The notes beneath the pieces are model-generated. The model saw nothing but the letters and a program-made list of their open reading frames with translations. It searched no databases and was not told the DNA's origin. 64,000 nt of DNA, from positions 120,724 through 184,723 of the forward strand of contig NMRA01000114.1 in assembly GCA_002633005.1 (NCBI GenBank), in the 5' to 3' direction. This DNA is from Phoronis australis. Taxonomy: Eukaryota; Phoronida; Phoronidae. Of the stretch, positions 32,590-44,595 are shown one piece after another; position 1 is the first letter of the stretch, and every line of letters starts with the position of its first letter. The position numbers were made by a program, and so were the translations under genes.

Positions 32590-34340
32590 TACGAAAGGTC
32601 ACAGCTTCGCGAGGAATTTAACCAAGATGCGGCATATTAAATGTAGCTTTGAAAAGCAGCAAATGTCTACAACCCAACGGACTGGGATTATTACATGTAT
32701 TCCAAAACCGGACAAGCCGAAACAGTTTCTGAAAAACTGGGGACCAATAACTTTATTGAATAGTGTACATAAACTGGCTTTGGAATGCGTTACAATTTGT
32801 TTAAAAAAATAAGACAAACCGATTACAAATACCCAAACTAAATTTATTAAAGGAAGATTTACAGCTGAGAACACAAGACTAATGTGTGATATTATGAGTT
32901 ATACAGACAAACAAAACATTACAGGACTACTTGTGTTCTGGGACTTTGTGTTCAAAGTCATGAATAATTTCAATCTATTTCAAAGCCAATATCATTCGAT
33001 ATATCTGAAGATTTCATAATAAAGCAAGTGTCCGTGATATAGAAAAGAGGATTTCCGTCAGACAACTTCATACTCGAAGGCAGATATGGACAAGGTGATC
33101 CTCTCTCCGCTTATATCTTTATACCATGTGCGGAAATTTTGTCGATATTGTTTAAACATGATCCTGAAGTGAAAGGTATTAAAATCGACAACGAAGACTA
33201 CCAAATACGCAGAATACACAATCTTCACACTAGGCAGAACTCCAAGAACCCTGGCAGCACAACTTAGAGGTTGATGCATTGATATCAGGACTGGAGGAGT
33301 GTGAATTGGAAGTATAAAATTCAATCAAGTGTTTCACCGCACGCGTGGGGTGATGTTGATTTTAAGCTTCTGGGTATTAATTTCAATGTGAACTTGGAAA
33401 CTATGTTCAAAGATAACTTTGATGCAAAAATGATGGAAATGAAGAATCTGATTAACAAATGGTCTCGTAGAAAGCTAACTATCTTTAGAAAGGTCAGAGT
33501 ATTAAAAACACTCTTGTCTTTAAACAATTCATGGATTAGAAGGTTCTTTTTAACAAAAACTTCATGGACGCTCTTGTTCCAAAAAGTTATCGGGCTTACA
33601 AGAGATGGGATACTGAGGTATGGAAGCTACAGGTTAACTTGATTAGATACCTTTAATTCTTTTTGGAAAGGATTCTTCCAGTTTTGGAGCTTTTTAGTTC
33701 CCAAACAACTATTTCAGGACACGAAGATGCGGCATCAATTAATGTGTGGCCCAACAGTAATATTACGATGGAATACAGCCCTTAGATTTATGAGTCATTC
33801 GTTGAAAAATGTATAATACTTGTGAACGATTTTTGATTGGAATGGTTATTTATAAACCTTTCAAAGTTTCCAGACCATTCACCAGAATAATGCCAGCTTT
33901 CTCAACTACTACTCAATTGTTAGTGCAATGAATATATATTTGACTACGTTTAACAAAAAAATCATTCTAAAAAGGTATATGCACCACTTTTACCTTCTAC
34001 TATAAAAAAATTATTTTGGCGAAACAGGGATTTCTGAATTCTTACCATATTTTGTGCAAATTAACACCATCGGCAGAAAAAAGCCAAAATATTGGGATTT
34101 TCGCTATCAGAGAAGATGTGGAATTTCTGTTACAAACTTCTTCATGAATGTTTGAACGATATAAAATTACTTTCTTTTCAGTTCCACTTGCTGCAGAGAA
34201 TTCTACCTATTAACTATTTTAAGTAAGATTAGATATGTGCACTCAAATGCTTGTACTTTTTCTAAATACTTCCCTCGATACTTTAGAACATTTAATTTTT
34301 GAATGTGAATATGTTAACTCCTTCTGACATGGGTTACGTC
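32590..34340 (+). pseudogene. L1-like LINE reverse transcriptase remnant
   Basis: On the plus strand, with frame changes, the reverse-transcriptase blocks occur in order. They are GIITCIPKPDKP and NWGPITLLN (32680-32770), GQGDPLSAYIF near 33090-33125, then YAEYT near 33210 where active enzymes have YADD. Next comes LGINFNVNLETM with LINKWSRRKLT (33370-33480). At the 3' end FQFHLLQRILPINYF (about 34180-34220) is followed by a decayed CCHC-like region. Such elements copy their RNA into DNA at a nicked target. Several frameshifts and stops and the altered catalytic motif make this copy inactive. The 5' part is missing. Confidence 0.82.
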
Positions 34341-34899
34341 TCTGGTTTATGACTGCAATGTAAGTGAATTTTAAAATCGAAAAAACCTCCAGCATATTTG
34401 GTTTTCAAACTGAAGAGAATAGAGCTGGTTCCTTTTACAAACTAAAATTTTCACTTTTAAATGAAATTTGCTAAGGTCAACCCTAATTTAATATGTTTAA
34501 TTTTTTGAGGTTGTGCTTTTATGTAGAAGTCACTGCTTCTTTAGACAAACGGAAATTTAATGATACAAACAAATGAGAGGATTGGAAATGTGTTTTTGAA
34601 ACATGAAGGGAGCCAGAGAATTCACCAGATGCCCGAGCAGAAAGTTAGCTCGTAATTTCTAAATGCATGGAACTTGGAAGAAACATTCAAATGTTTTCTC
34701 GTTTTTGCACATATGTTGTTCTTTTGTGCATATTTGTGTATCTCCCTGTGTTTGTAATGGGTGTACAAAAGATGAAAAATATCCTAGCCCAATGATAAAA
34801 TCAGACGATTTAGAACGGTATTTCCAATCTCTTCGTATTGCGTAAGTAATGTATCTGTAACAGACTGGCTCGCACTGTTATGGGCCTACTAACGTAAAT

Positions 34900-35250
34900 A
34901 CCTAATGATTCCTCAACCACACTGGTGCATTGATATCATCTGCCTCCAGGAATCCTGGTTAAGCGAAAATGATAACCCGAATTCATTTCAACTTTCGTGG
35001 CATTCTATTGTACCAATGCCATTTCATGCGTCCTGTTCTCGTCAGGAAGGTCTCATCATATATGTTAAAAACTACTTGGAAATTAGAAAGCTCACTGGAT
35101 TTAACAATTTTACTTCATGATCAGGACTAATAGCTCATGCAAGAACTCCTGAGAATAAAACATTGACTATTGTTAATGTTTACTGACCGCCCGCAAATGA
35201 CACGAAGACATTCTTCAATGAACATACAGTACAGCAACTGAATTATTGGA
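34900..35250 (+). pseudogene. LINE endonuclease-domain fragment
   Basis: The frame at 34905-35120 has DIICLQESWLSENDN and GLIIYVKNYLEIRKL, matching the N-terminal apurinic-type endonuclease of CR1/L2-like LINEs (DIICLQETWL...GG-IYVK). After a stop near 35120 the next frame reads HARTPENKTLTIVNVY, the following conserved strand. It lies after the 3' end of the L1-like remnant, so it is a separate insertion, not its missing 5' part. Confidence 0.8.
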
Positions 35251-35464
35251 CTTCGTCTGTTCTGCCTCACGCCTGACCAGACCGGAGCGTAACCGTAACG
35301 GTCTTCTCACGTCTTCTCTTTTTTTTCAAAGTGATATATATTTATTGAAGAATACACAGAACATACAAAGAAATAATAACAAACCCAGAAACCGCGAAGC
35401 ATTATATCTGGGTCTTCTCTCCGTTAGCTCTCACGCTTACCTGTGGTTTGGTTAACGCCTTCCT

Positions 35465-36236
35465 CGCGTAGTACCTTTTCTTCATAAAGGGATTACTTAG
35501 GAAGCTGTCAATGTTTTGTCTTGTTTCCAGTTTAAACAAATACTCCTGTTTTTCGAACACTCCGTCATTCAGTTGCCAAATCGATACTGTTTGCGAAAGC
35601 TGTTATACTGTGGGTGTGATTTTAAGTGCTTGAAGTCAAAATTTTAGAAGGTTAAATGGACTAGATGGTTGTAATCAAAATGCCCAACTGGTCGTCATCC
35701 CCCGCCGTATTCCTGGGACAGGGGGAACCTCTTCTCAATTTTTCGTAAATTTAATTACTTAGGAGGCTGCAATGGTAATTAAATTGAATTGCCTAGGTGG
35801 TCAGCTTCCCCGTCGTAATTTGAGGACAAGGAAAAGCCCCTGTCCATTTGGTCAGACGTTGATTACCTTAAGCGTCAATCGATTTAACTATAGTATAAGT
35901 ACGTGATAAAAAAAATCAATTTCAATCACTGAACTGGTATATCAGCTGACTTATTTTCAGTCTCATCAACCAATCTAATTGTTGGAAAGTCAACATTTTA
36001 TGCGAAAGATCAGACGCATAAAAATTTGTTAGGCTGGTGGTGGATCAATTCCTGTTAAGTTGGTCTGAAAAAATTGCATGCCAACTCACTCGTAAATGTT
36101 AAATAAGTGTTAGCAGTTCGCGTTTTTTATCAGTTGGACTTGTTTTGCAGCTCAGTCCGGAGACATGAATATGCAAATAGAATATAAAGATAAAGACCTT
36201 TTGGCTTAAGAAGCAAGTACCACAGAACATGGATCT
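35465..36236 (+). mobile_element. Partial copy of the 20.4-kb TA-flanked transposon, inverted
   Basis: This segment is the reverse complement of about 21845-22640. Shared words include CAGTTTAAACAAATACTCCTG, GTGGGTGTGATTTTAAGTGC, AACTGGTATATCAGCTGA, TTAGGCTGGTGGTGGATCA and GCATGCCAACTCACTC. It stops abruptly at about 36236, where the second direct repeat of the composite block begins. Neither terminal inverted repeat is present. Confidence 0.85.
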
Positions 36237-36247
36237 ATTTTTATATG

Positions 36248-38229
36248 TGTTTACAACTTTGGGTTCTGGGTTCAAAGTACTTTAGAGATTCTAGAAAATT
36301 CTGAGAACAAAGTGTAACAGCCAATAGTACGATTGGATATGATCATGTGGTATTTATTAGCCAATCACTAAATAAGTAGAATGTTATATTATGGGCTAAA
36401 ATCAACAAGATAATCAGATGCGCTATAGTAGTTGAAGAATAGAGACTTGCTACGGTGTTCAGAAGCAATTGTACGACAGAGCCATCTCGTGGAAGACTCT
36501 AGAAAGGATCTTGGCAAGGGCAAGGGTTAACGAACAGGAAGTTAACTAAGAGCTTGTCATTTGCATTGTGGGTAGTGAGATACTACCTGAAGTCTTGCGT
36601 CATCAGCAAGAGACTGTGACCCGCAAGAAGAATCGCCGGTGGCAGAAATTGCTTGCAAGTGTTGCATCACTAGAGACGGTGACCAGCAATTACACTTTCG
36701 CTATACAGTGTGTGTAATTCGAAGATTCATCAACATGACAGACATCCAACAAGTGGAAAATCCTAGTTTGGATAGCAGATAAGACATTTGATTATTATTT
36801 GGCGAAATAAATTTCGCCAAGTATGTTGCTCTGTCACTAAGTTTTTTTTTTGTTTTTCGTACGATACAGGTTGCAATTTTCGTCCGATCATCACGAAATT
36901 TACACATAACACGTAGTTTTGAAAGTACTAGAAGCCTGTTGTTTTTCATCATAATCGGATCCAATATGGCGGTTGTGGCGGCCATTTTGTTTTTGTTTTA
37001 AGATTCAAAGGCTTCTGGAGGCTACAATTTTTTACGTACAAAACTAAGAATCGGCACAGTAAATGAACTGGAAGTGTGCTACGAGTATACCGGAAATTGT
37101 AATTTCCGGTTAAAAATGGCGGAAATATAGGCGATCGCGCATGCGCATCTCGATTTTGGCCTAAAAGCGTTTTGTCCTGTAGAGGGCGCATCATAGGGCT
37201 AATTCCTTCAATTTTTTTCAGATATTAGTTTTTTATAATATGCTAATATATAAAGCCAAAAAACCGGAATTTGGTTTCAAGATGGCGGATCTGGCCCATG
37301 TTGACCCATTTTCAGTCGTGCTGGAGTGCGATTTTAAACGGGAAGAAAAAAGACGTGATTTTTTGCATGCGGATTCTTTGAGGTACACTCTTTCAAATGA
37401 CGTGTAATAATTTTTTTCAGACTTACCGTTTTCGAGTTATTTGACTTTGAAATTCTTAAAAAACGCAAATTTTTTTCGAAACATTTACGGAATTAGGCGA
37501 TACCATTAGTTAAGATAGAACTTTGAACGGGCTTTCAGAAGATTTTTCCATTTTTTTCCAGGACGTCTACATTTTGACTTATTTGAGGTTTTCTGATAAC
37601 GCTGTTCCCTGGTTGAGCGCTCTTGCTGCATTTATGTCGGTTTAGCTTTTATTGAACTGGAGTGTAGGCTATTTCTTATTGATTTATGACATCTAAGTTC
37701 GTCATATGAATGTTACTATGTTGTTCATCATCTCCACCACCATCATCATTTTTGTCATCTTCGTCATCATCTCCGACGTCTTCTTTTCTTCAGTTAATTT
37801 CGCGAAGTGTCGCTCAAGACTGTAGCCTATTTCTTAGTGATTTCTGACCTCTACATTCGTCATATGAATGATATCATAACTTGCATTGTCCGTCATCGCC
37901 ACCATCGTCGTCATAGCTGTTATCTTCGTCATATCTCTGTCGTCGTCTTTTCTGGTCATCTCTAACAAGGTTTTTTTGGTTAATTTCGCCAAGTTTCGCT
38001 CTTCGGAGCGCTTTCATTTTGGTTGATTGATTAAAGTAATCTTTAAAGAGGGCGCTAGTGTAGTTACTCTTCTTTGTAGTTGATTAATTAATAAAAAGCA
38101 GGTTTCATTTGTCTAATTAGTGGTCATCATGTAATAAACTAATTACTGGGTTTAATTATTCACTCTCCATCTACGCACAATCACAAAGCATAGCTACCTT
38201 TTAAACAAACCCACAGTCAATCTCCGACA
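36248..38229 (+). repeat. Direct repeat copy 2 of the composite block
   Basis: It parallels 28656-31410 on the same strand, from TGTTTACAACTTTGGGTTCTG to CAATCTCCGACA. It is interrupted at a different point by the element at 36798-38020. The intact continuation at 38021-38229 shows the sequence into which the TTAA element inserted in copy 1. Confidence 0.8.
36798..38020 (+). mobile_element. Helentron/DINE-like non-autonomous element
   Basis: The insertion begins with the palindrome TTGGCGAAATAAATTTCGCCAA. It holds two tandem units of about 158 bp (from 37663 and 37821, each with GTAGSCTATTTCTTA, ATTCGTCATATGAATG and ATC-rich trinucleotides). It ends with TTAATTTCGCCAAGT followed by the stem-loop CGCTC-TTCG-GAGCG. 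Subterminal inverted repeats, a core of roughly 160-bp tandem units and a 3' stem-loop are the hallmarks of Helentron-associated elements, including bivalve pearl elements. The equivalent uninterrupted site is at about 29200. It ends in ATTTT with no target duplication visible. Confidence 0.65.
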
Positions 38230-38324
38230 ACCACATGGTTTAAAAGTACATACATGTATGCATAAATTTTGGGCAACTTAAAACGGAACTGCGTGTACTA
38301 ATTACTTAATCAATATTTATTCTG

Positions 38325-40672
38325 TCAGTGAATGTTATTAACCAGATGTCCTCAAAGCCATGTAAGTTTTTGTCATAATCGGATAAAAAATACATTTCTT
38401 CACAAGAGATGCATTCACGAAACTAACTCAAGTTCTTGTTAGAGGAACTGATGCAGAGTCCATGCTAAGTTGTCACTGCGTCAGCCTCGTTTTGAAGTTG
38501 ATATTCATAGGAGAGAGAAATGCAACAATAAAGACAAATAAGAGTCGATTTCACAGATCTTTATTTTGCTTTAGTCAGCAGTACACTTGTGTAAATGTCA
38601 GCAATGTCACTGGTCTTTCACTAGTCTGAAAAGGAAGTTTAAAACAGTCATTATGCAATTACAGTGGTGATATAGTCGAACACCGAATAAAAGACACTTA
38701 AGTACAGACTGACACAGAAGTATAGTAAAGAATTTTCAAAATACAACTGAGAGCTATACATGTAGTTTTAGTTCGAAGAATAGATTTCTGGCCACAGTGT
38801 CGACATGTCTCAGTGTCAAAAAAATCAATCACAACTTTTGCATCTGACTCAAAAAATCAATCACATCTTTTGGATCTGACTACAAAGTAATTTTCTTTCC
38901 GTTGAGAAGCCTCCTATGCCCATTTGCATGAAACAGTATGTCAGGGTTGACTGATTGATCGAGGAATTTTTTTGAAAACAAATACCAGGAAACTGATATA
39001 CTTCTGTTTTTGAATAAGAAGTTTTTTAGCCATAACCTACTTTTCATTCAAAACGGTGGCTGTCGTTTGCTTTCAACCCCTGTCGCCTGCTGTCCGAGAA
39101 ACCGGCTGCGATTCCAGGTGGCGGTCAGACAGATCAAAATTGCCAAAAATGTATCTTTTAAGGGGCATACTATGACCACAATTTTAGAATCTAAAGAGTT
39201 CGAGCACTCTCAATCTGTAGTCGGATTGTTCCTAGCACTTGCAGGGAAGTTGCAATTCTGGGGAGAAAACTATCAAATTTGGTGTTTTTGGTAATATTTT
39301 AGTGTGCCGGGATTTTTTGCCGATGCGAATTAACTGGTTAAAAATCTGTGGCGTAAATAAGTTTGAGTTGTCACGAGTAGTGCTTGTGAGTTACAAAACC
39401 CTTTGTTTTTTCAGATACTCGATTAGCACGTGAGGAAAGGGCCCATCTGTACTTTGATGTGTGTCGGCAGCCAAAAGTCTGTTGTACATGTAACTGTAGT
39501 TTGCCCCCTTGAGAACTGACTTATTTCCAAGGACTCGCAGCTTTCGTCTATGAACACCGGTAGGCAGTGACGAAATTTTCGCGCTAACCAGTCAGTCATC
39601 AATCTATAGTAGGAGGAGTAAAGCGGCTCTAACACGTCGAAAAAAACAATTTCGCAGAATATTCCAGAAGTGGTGATTTATATTTTTTCCATTTTAAACT
39701 AGTTATTCACCAGGACGAATCCATGGTAATCTTCGTCGTCAGAAATATCCCCGTGTTGATAATAATAGCATTAACGTTTAAAATGATGAACAGATATTTC
39801 TTAAAAAACGACAATAACTCTAAGTTAAAGTATTTTCAATTTATGGATCAGGGGAACTAACATCGTCTCAGACTTGGACTCTGAACTTAGTCAATCAACC
39901 CTGGCTGTTCAATAAGCCGCCACTAGATTCTGCACCACAAGATATGTCGTATGACTCCAAGGCTAGAGTTCAGTAACTCTCTCGGTGCTAAAGAAATCTA
40001 GCTAAAATCACGTGTTCTCATTTAAAGTACATTGCAATAGCCCGCATAATCTCGCTACGTCGTGGTTTTCCATCGAGGCCTAACGTTACATAACTCTACC
40101 CAGTATTGGAAAAGTAGAACCTTTAGTCGTATGTCCAAGATTTGGAAGGATCTTGGTTAGGCTAAAAAAGCGTGACAGGCTCTAGTCTGTGTTTTTGAGA
40201 TTTGATGCGGTTATACGGTATGCATGTAGTTTTACACGTTTAGAAGTCACATAATACGATGTACTGAGCCACAACACCACGTTCCCTACAATGTATTTTA
40301 TCACTCCGGCTGGTCTGCTCAGACGATGTGGTAAACTGACTGACAGGGGGTGATTGTGGTCGTGGGTGTGTGGTGCTGACTGCAACCCAAACCAAAAATT
40401 GTTCAAAAATTAGAGTCAAGTGAAGGAGCAGCCTCGTTATTTTATGCGCAACTGATTGCCGCGGCGTATAAGTAATCTGTGTTCTGCGATCGTGTACTTC
40501 GCAGAGACCTACTGCAAAGCTTAAATGTCCACATCGACGTGGCGAGGACTACCGACATTTGCCACCAGTGAATGACTGTTTGGGAGCCCTCTTCAGTCAA
40601 CATTCCTCTCCCCGCGATAACCACAAAGTATTTCAACCGAGTCACGTGAATTATGAGACAAAGGCTAGCACA
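38325..40672. other. Spacer with one dispersed-repeat fragment
   Basis: No exon I can support lies here. The 94-codon frame at 39010-39294 (+) matches nothing I know. A fragment of the repeat seen at 27945-28010 lies at 40262-40322. Confidence 0.45.
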
Positions 40673-40679
40673 CCCTTAC

Positions 40680-41210
40680 AAAAATGAACTTAAGTTTTTC
40701 GCTGAAAACTTAAGTTTTTGGCAAAAAAAATTAAGTTTTTGGAAAATAACTTAAGTTTTAGAGGAAAAACTTAAGTTCTTCCGAAAAACTTAAGTTTTTA
40801 AAAGAAACTTAAGTTTTTAAAAGAAACTTAAGTTTTTAAAACTTAAGTTCTTCGCCAAAAACTTAGGTTTTTCAACACAATGTTAAGTTTTTCAGAAAAC
40901 TTAAGTTTTTCAGAAAACTTAATTTTTTTCAAGTGTAAAGTAAGTGTTTTTACAAATAAACTTAAGTTTCAAGTAATAACTTAAGTTTTCATGAAAACTT
41001 AAGTTTTTCAGAAAACTTAATTTTTTTCAAGTGTAAAGTAAGTGTTTTTACAAATAAACTTAAGTTTCAAGTAATAACTTAAGTTTTCATGAAAACTTAA
41101 GTTTTTTGTACTAACAAAACTTAAGTTTTTCTGATAACTTAAGTTTATCACAAAACTTAATTTTTTTGTAATTTTAAAAACTTAAGTTTTCCTGACTTCT
41201 TAAGTTTTTC
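40680..41210. repeat. AACTTAAGTTTTT satellite array
   Basis: Dozens of CTTAAG palindromes are each flanked by A and T runs, with spacings of about 12-25 bases. Two longer units carrying CAAGTGTAAAGTAAGTG are almost identical. The strong dyad symmetry means single strands would fold into many small hairpins. Confidence 0.9.
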
Positions 41211-41700
41211 AGAAAACTGGATTTTTTCATTTTGTGGAAAACTTGAATTTTATTAAAACTCTAAGGTTTCCATGCGATGAAAATTTACGATTTCAAATTT
41301 TTAAAATTTGAATATTGTGAGATATTTAATTTTTGGTTCGAAATTTTTCCCATTATTTTCCAACAAAAAATTATTGTTTGCTCATGCAAAACCCATCGTC
41401 TCATAAAAATGTTGCCCGAATGTTTCTTTAACATTGATATAAATACAAACCATAAAACGACGAAGTCAACCTGGTCAGTACAGAATTAGTGCAGTTATGT
41501 AATCATTACAGCACGTCTTTGTGAACTAAATGTAGACGAACATCCGGTGACCAAAAGCAGTAAGAATGCACCCAATGTTTATCCCGAGACACTGACTTGG
41601 TCAGTACAATTTAATCAATGGAACTCATGCAATTCTTAAAAAAACGTAGTTATTGTGCAAGTTTCCTTTGTGTTGAGTTGTATTCGTAAGGCAGTTTCCA

Positions 41701-41708
41701 CCGGAAGT
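41701..41708 (+). promoter_or_regulatory. ETS/GABP-type site
   Basis: CCGGAAGT is the consensus bound by ETS factors such as GABP (NRF-2), common near starts of nuclear genes for mitochondrial proteins. It lies 70 bp upstream of the candidate start codon at 41778, whose predicted product has a mitochondrial-type presequence. Eight-base matches also arise by chance. Confidence 0.35.
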
Positions 41709-41777
41709 CAACAGTTTGAATTTTATAACCGACAGTCAACTTCGAAGAAAAAGTCGTGTGTTGGCTAGCCCGCGACA

Positions 41778-43607
41778 ATGAAGTTTATATTACTACGAGC
41801 AGAGCCAGCAAGAAGACATTTCAGAAGTTTTGGAAGTCAGGTTAGTGCCAGAGAGCGTTCTAAAATCGATTGGCCACAATCGGCGCTGTGATTTCCAACG
41901 AACGTGTTAAGTTCAGTTGTTATTGTCACAATGTCAGCGACTCACGAGTCATGCTGTCACACGGCATGGACTCATTCTGTGTGTGAATTATCTAAACTTC
42001 TAACGCGTAATATACATGTACTTCTGGAGGTCCATCAGAGGAAGCCATAACGTTCACATCAGGCTATCACTCTATTATGTTTCTGTCTTCTGAGGTTGTG
42101 TCAGTGTGATCAATGCAAGGGGGGGAACTACCAAGGCAAAATGTAATCATTTCCCAAGTTGGGTACATTTGGAATTGTGTGTGCTTATGTCTATGCTCGT
42201 AGTAATTCTTGGAAGCTCCTGATTTTGAAATCTCATATCACTACAGGTCAATGATTTGCAAGGTTCACTTGCCTCATCCACGCACCAATCCTAAAATATG
42301 GGGGGTGCTCAAATTTTTGGGAATGTTGACCTTTTACTAAAAAAACGTAGTATGTTCAGAGCTGTGCGCAGTGCATTCCTGAACTACAGCTTTTTAGTGG
42401 ACTCGTGTCTCGTTTTCTCAATTTTTTTTGTTTCTATGAGGCTGACCTTTTCATGCCCACTTCGGCAAGAGGGGGCTGCTCGTTCGAGCCTCCCCTGGGT
42501 GCGCGCATGTGCCTGGCTCTCAAAATTAAGAATAACCAATGTAACTATTGTATTGCCTATTTTGACTGATTTGCTCAGGTTTGTCGGGTGGATCTAGGTT
42601 ATTGAATGCGAAAGGACATCCCGATCCCACTACTAGTACCCTATCTGGAATACCCCCCGGCATAGGTCACAATGTACTCAAGTGAACTCTCACCAGTTAA
42701 CATGTTAACTATTGTTAAGCACAGTGAAACTTGCATAATTCCTATCTAATTGCACCAAATAATTAATCCAAATAAGGAAAATCTGTGTGACTTGACTTTG
42801 GGATTGAGTATGTGCTTTCGAATTTTTACCGGGTTGTGGAATACTAGAATGTCGCAAAAGTTTGCATATTCAGACTTAAAATTTTCATATTCAATGCGAG
42901 TTCGACTGGTTTTATTGAAATCAAATATTTCAGTGTCATGGTGAAAGTGATAGTTAATCTGGGTACAACTTTACCTAGGAGTTGAGTTGAGTTCAATATG
43001 GACTGACTAGAATGATCTCCTCATGTTTGTAGGGGCATATTCTTTTCCCTCTAGAAATTTGCTTGGAACCTCAATTTAATATCTTTGCAAATGTCAGCCA
43101 GTAAAGTGATTGGTAGGAGTACTGGATATAGTATTTTTATGTTTATTATTAGTACATGAGATAATAATTTTATTTTTACTGTAAACTATTATGGTTACGT
43201 AAGACTTCTCGTGAAGACCATGCCAGTAACTTCAATGGTGGATTCAGAGGACAGCTAAGGGGCCATGGCCCCGGCCCCCTAAAACGCTACAAGATCAACT
43301 GGCAGTTGGGGTGGACGGGGTGAATGTCTGATGGGCAAAACCCTACTCTGCCCTAACCCCCCAACTCAAAATCCTGGACCCTCCCCCCACCGCCCCTGAT
43401 CTTTACATGGATAACATTCCCTGTAAATGGGTTATGTCTGTATTCTTAAGAAGCTATCACATACTGTTATGTTTGCTTATTTCTCATTGTTTTCAGGTCT
43501 CTATTAACTTGGCGGAGTACTTGGAAGAACTAAACATCCAAACATTTGCATCGAAACAATCACCCAGGGGTGGTATTGGGCTGTCTACATCGACGTGGCA
43601 ACTTTAA
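41778..43607 (+). CDS. Candidate short mitochondrial-targeted protein, two exons
   Basis: Exon 1 (41778-41840) encodes 21 residues, including LLRAEPARRHFRSF, a basic, acid-poor, amphipathic stretch like a mitochondrial presequence. It ends CAG|GTTAGT in phase 0. Exon 2 (43497-43607) follows a pyrimidine tract and TTTTCAG and continues in phase 0 as VSINLAEYLEELNIQTF to a TAA, giving 57 residues in total. An ETS site precedes it. I do not recognise the product, so the function is unknown. The stop comes just before the right CTTAAG array, so the true 3' end may have been displaced or the whole may be a captured gene fragment. The intron (41841-43496) holds a repeat (42295-42520) and a MITE (43227-43398). 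Confidence 0.3.
43227..43398 (+). repeat. MITE of the GGCGGAT family, degenerate
   Basis: It follows the plan of 17001-17162. A TGGTGGATTCAGAGG end is followed by GGGGCCATGGCCCC, ACTGGCAGTTGGGGTGG, AATGTCTGATGGGCAAAA, CCCCCAACTCAAAATCCTGG and CCGCCCCTG. No clear target duplication. Confidence 0.75.
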
Positions 43608-44595
43608 GTTCGTTCCAAAAAACGTGTTCCAAAATACTTAAGTTTTCGCCAAAAGCTTAAGTTTTCGGGAATGAAAACTTAAGTTTTTCGATGAAAACTT
43701 AAGCTCATTTTTGTAAGGGCAAGACTGAGCGAAGAGCGTGACCGGGCGCGTGACACTTGCAAAAATAGTATGGGACGACATCAAGTGAAATTTGCAAGAT
43801 TTGTTTCCCTTGGACTTTTTATGAGGATGTACTGTGGCCCCTGTGTGTCTTTGCGGTATTCAGGGCGATATAAATACCTAGTTCGGGTACACTTCCGATT
43901 TCAGTCCGTTCACAGCTTCGCACAACAGCAAAATCACCTTTTCTTTGTGCATTCACAGTTATTCCACGATCCATCAGCTAACTCTTAAGTTGTGGTAACG
44001 TTTTAAGTGTAAAATTCTTTATAAAAGCTCGCTAAGATTTCGCCCGTGTAGCAAAGACTCGGGAACAAAACTAGGGCAACATGGCGGGTTTTGCCCTGAT
44101 TCTGGTGACGTCATATCTAATATCTGGAAACTCGCAAGTGAGCTATTGTTTTCCGCCATCATCTTGCAGACGTCGCCTTGCTGTTCAATAAGCTGCTACT
44201 AGATTATGCACTAAAAATAGCGTAAATAGCGTGGTATGTTGGAATTGATGCAGTGATACTAAGTGCGTGTCGTTTTATAATTTTAGAGGTCGCATAGCAC
44301 GCGTTAAAGTGGGGTGCAATTTTCTCCAACCCCAACGATCCAGTGACGAGGAGGTGTACTGTGATTGACCGGGGGTAATTGTGCTCCTTGGGTAGGGGAG
44401 CTAGCCGAAAAAGACGATTCTTGCTAAGTTGCCATACATTGTTGTTTCATGCGTTTTTGTGGCTTTTGTACCAAAAATTGCCAAATTTACTGGCGTTGGG
44501 TACTGATTTTCTTTAAAGATTGAAGCGTCATTTTTGCAAAAAGTTTAGTCACAAACCGTAACCACTCATTCTATGTTCCTTTGTTTTGTATATTT

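Larger units (their letters stand above)
28521..38324. mobile_element. Composite block bounded by 70-bp inverted ends
   Basis: The left end starts CAGAATAAATATTGATTAAG. The right end (38252-38324) is its reverse complement, with 29 identical outermost bases and about 80% identity over 70 bp. Just inside each end lies one copy of a direct repeat (28656-31410 and 36248-38229), each interrupted by a different insertion. No matching target duplication flanks the block. The two ends may therefore belong to two adjacent copies of one DNA transposon that have each lost an inner end, rather than to one 9.8-kb element. Confidence 0.7.
40673..43719. mobile_element. 3-kb structure with CTTAAG arrays and inverted ends
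   Basis: The left end CCCTTACAAAAATGAACTTAAG and the right end CTTAAGCTCATTTTTGTAAGGG are inverted repeats (40673 and 43719 as limits). Inside the left end, AACTTAAGTTTTT-type units repeat about 30 times to 41210, including a near-exact 85-bp duplication (about 40905 and 41000). The right end has four such units from 43632. Between the arrays lies ordinary-looking sequence with a promoter-like site and two exon-like segments. Either one element has captured host sequence, or two members of a MITE/satellite family lie on either side of a gene. Confidence 0.65.

Noticed and set aside
28656-38229. LTR retrotransposon: direct repeats with TG...CA ends
   Set aside because: No primer-binding site follows copy 1, no gag-pol lies between the copies, and the outer sequences form inverted ends, which points to a DNA transposon interior.
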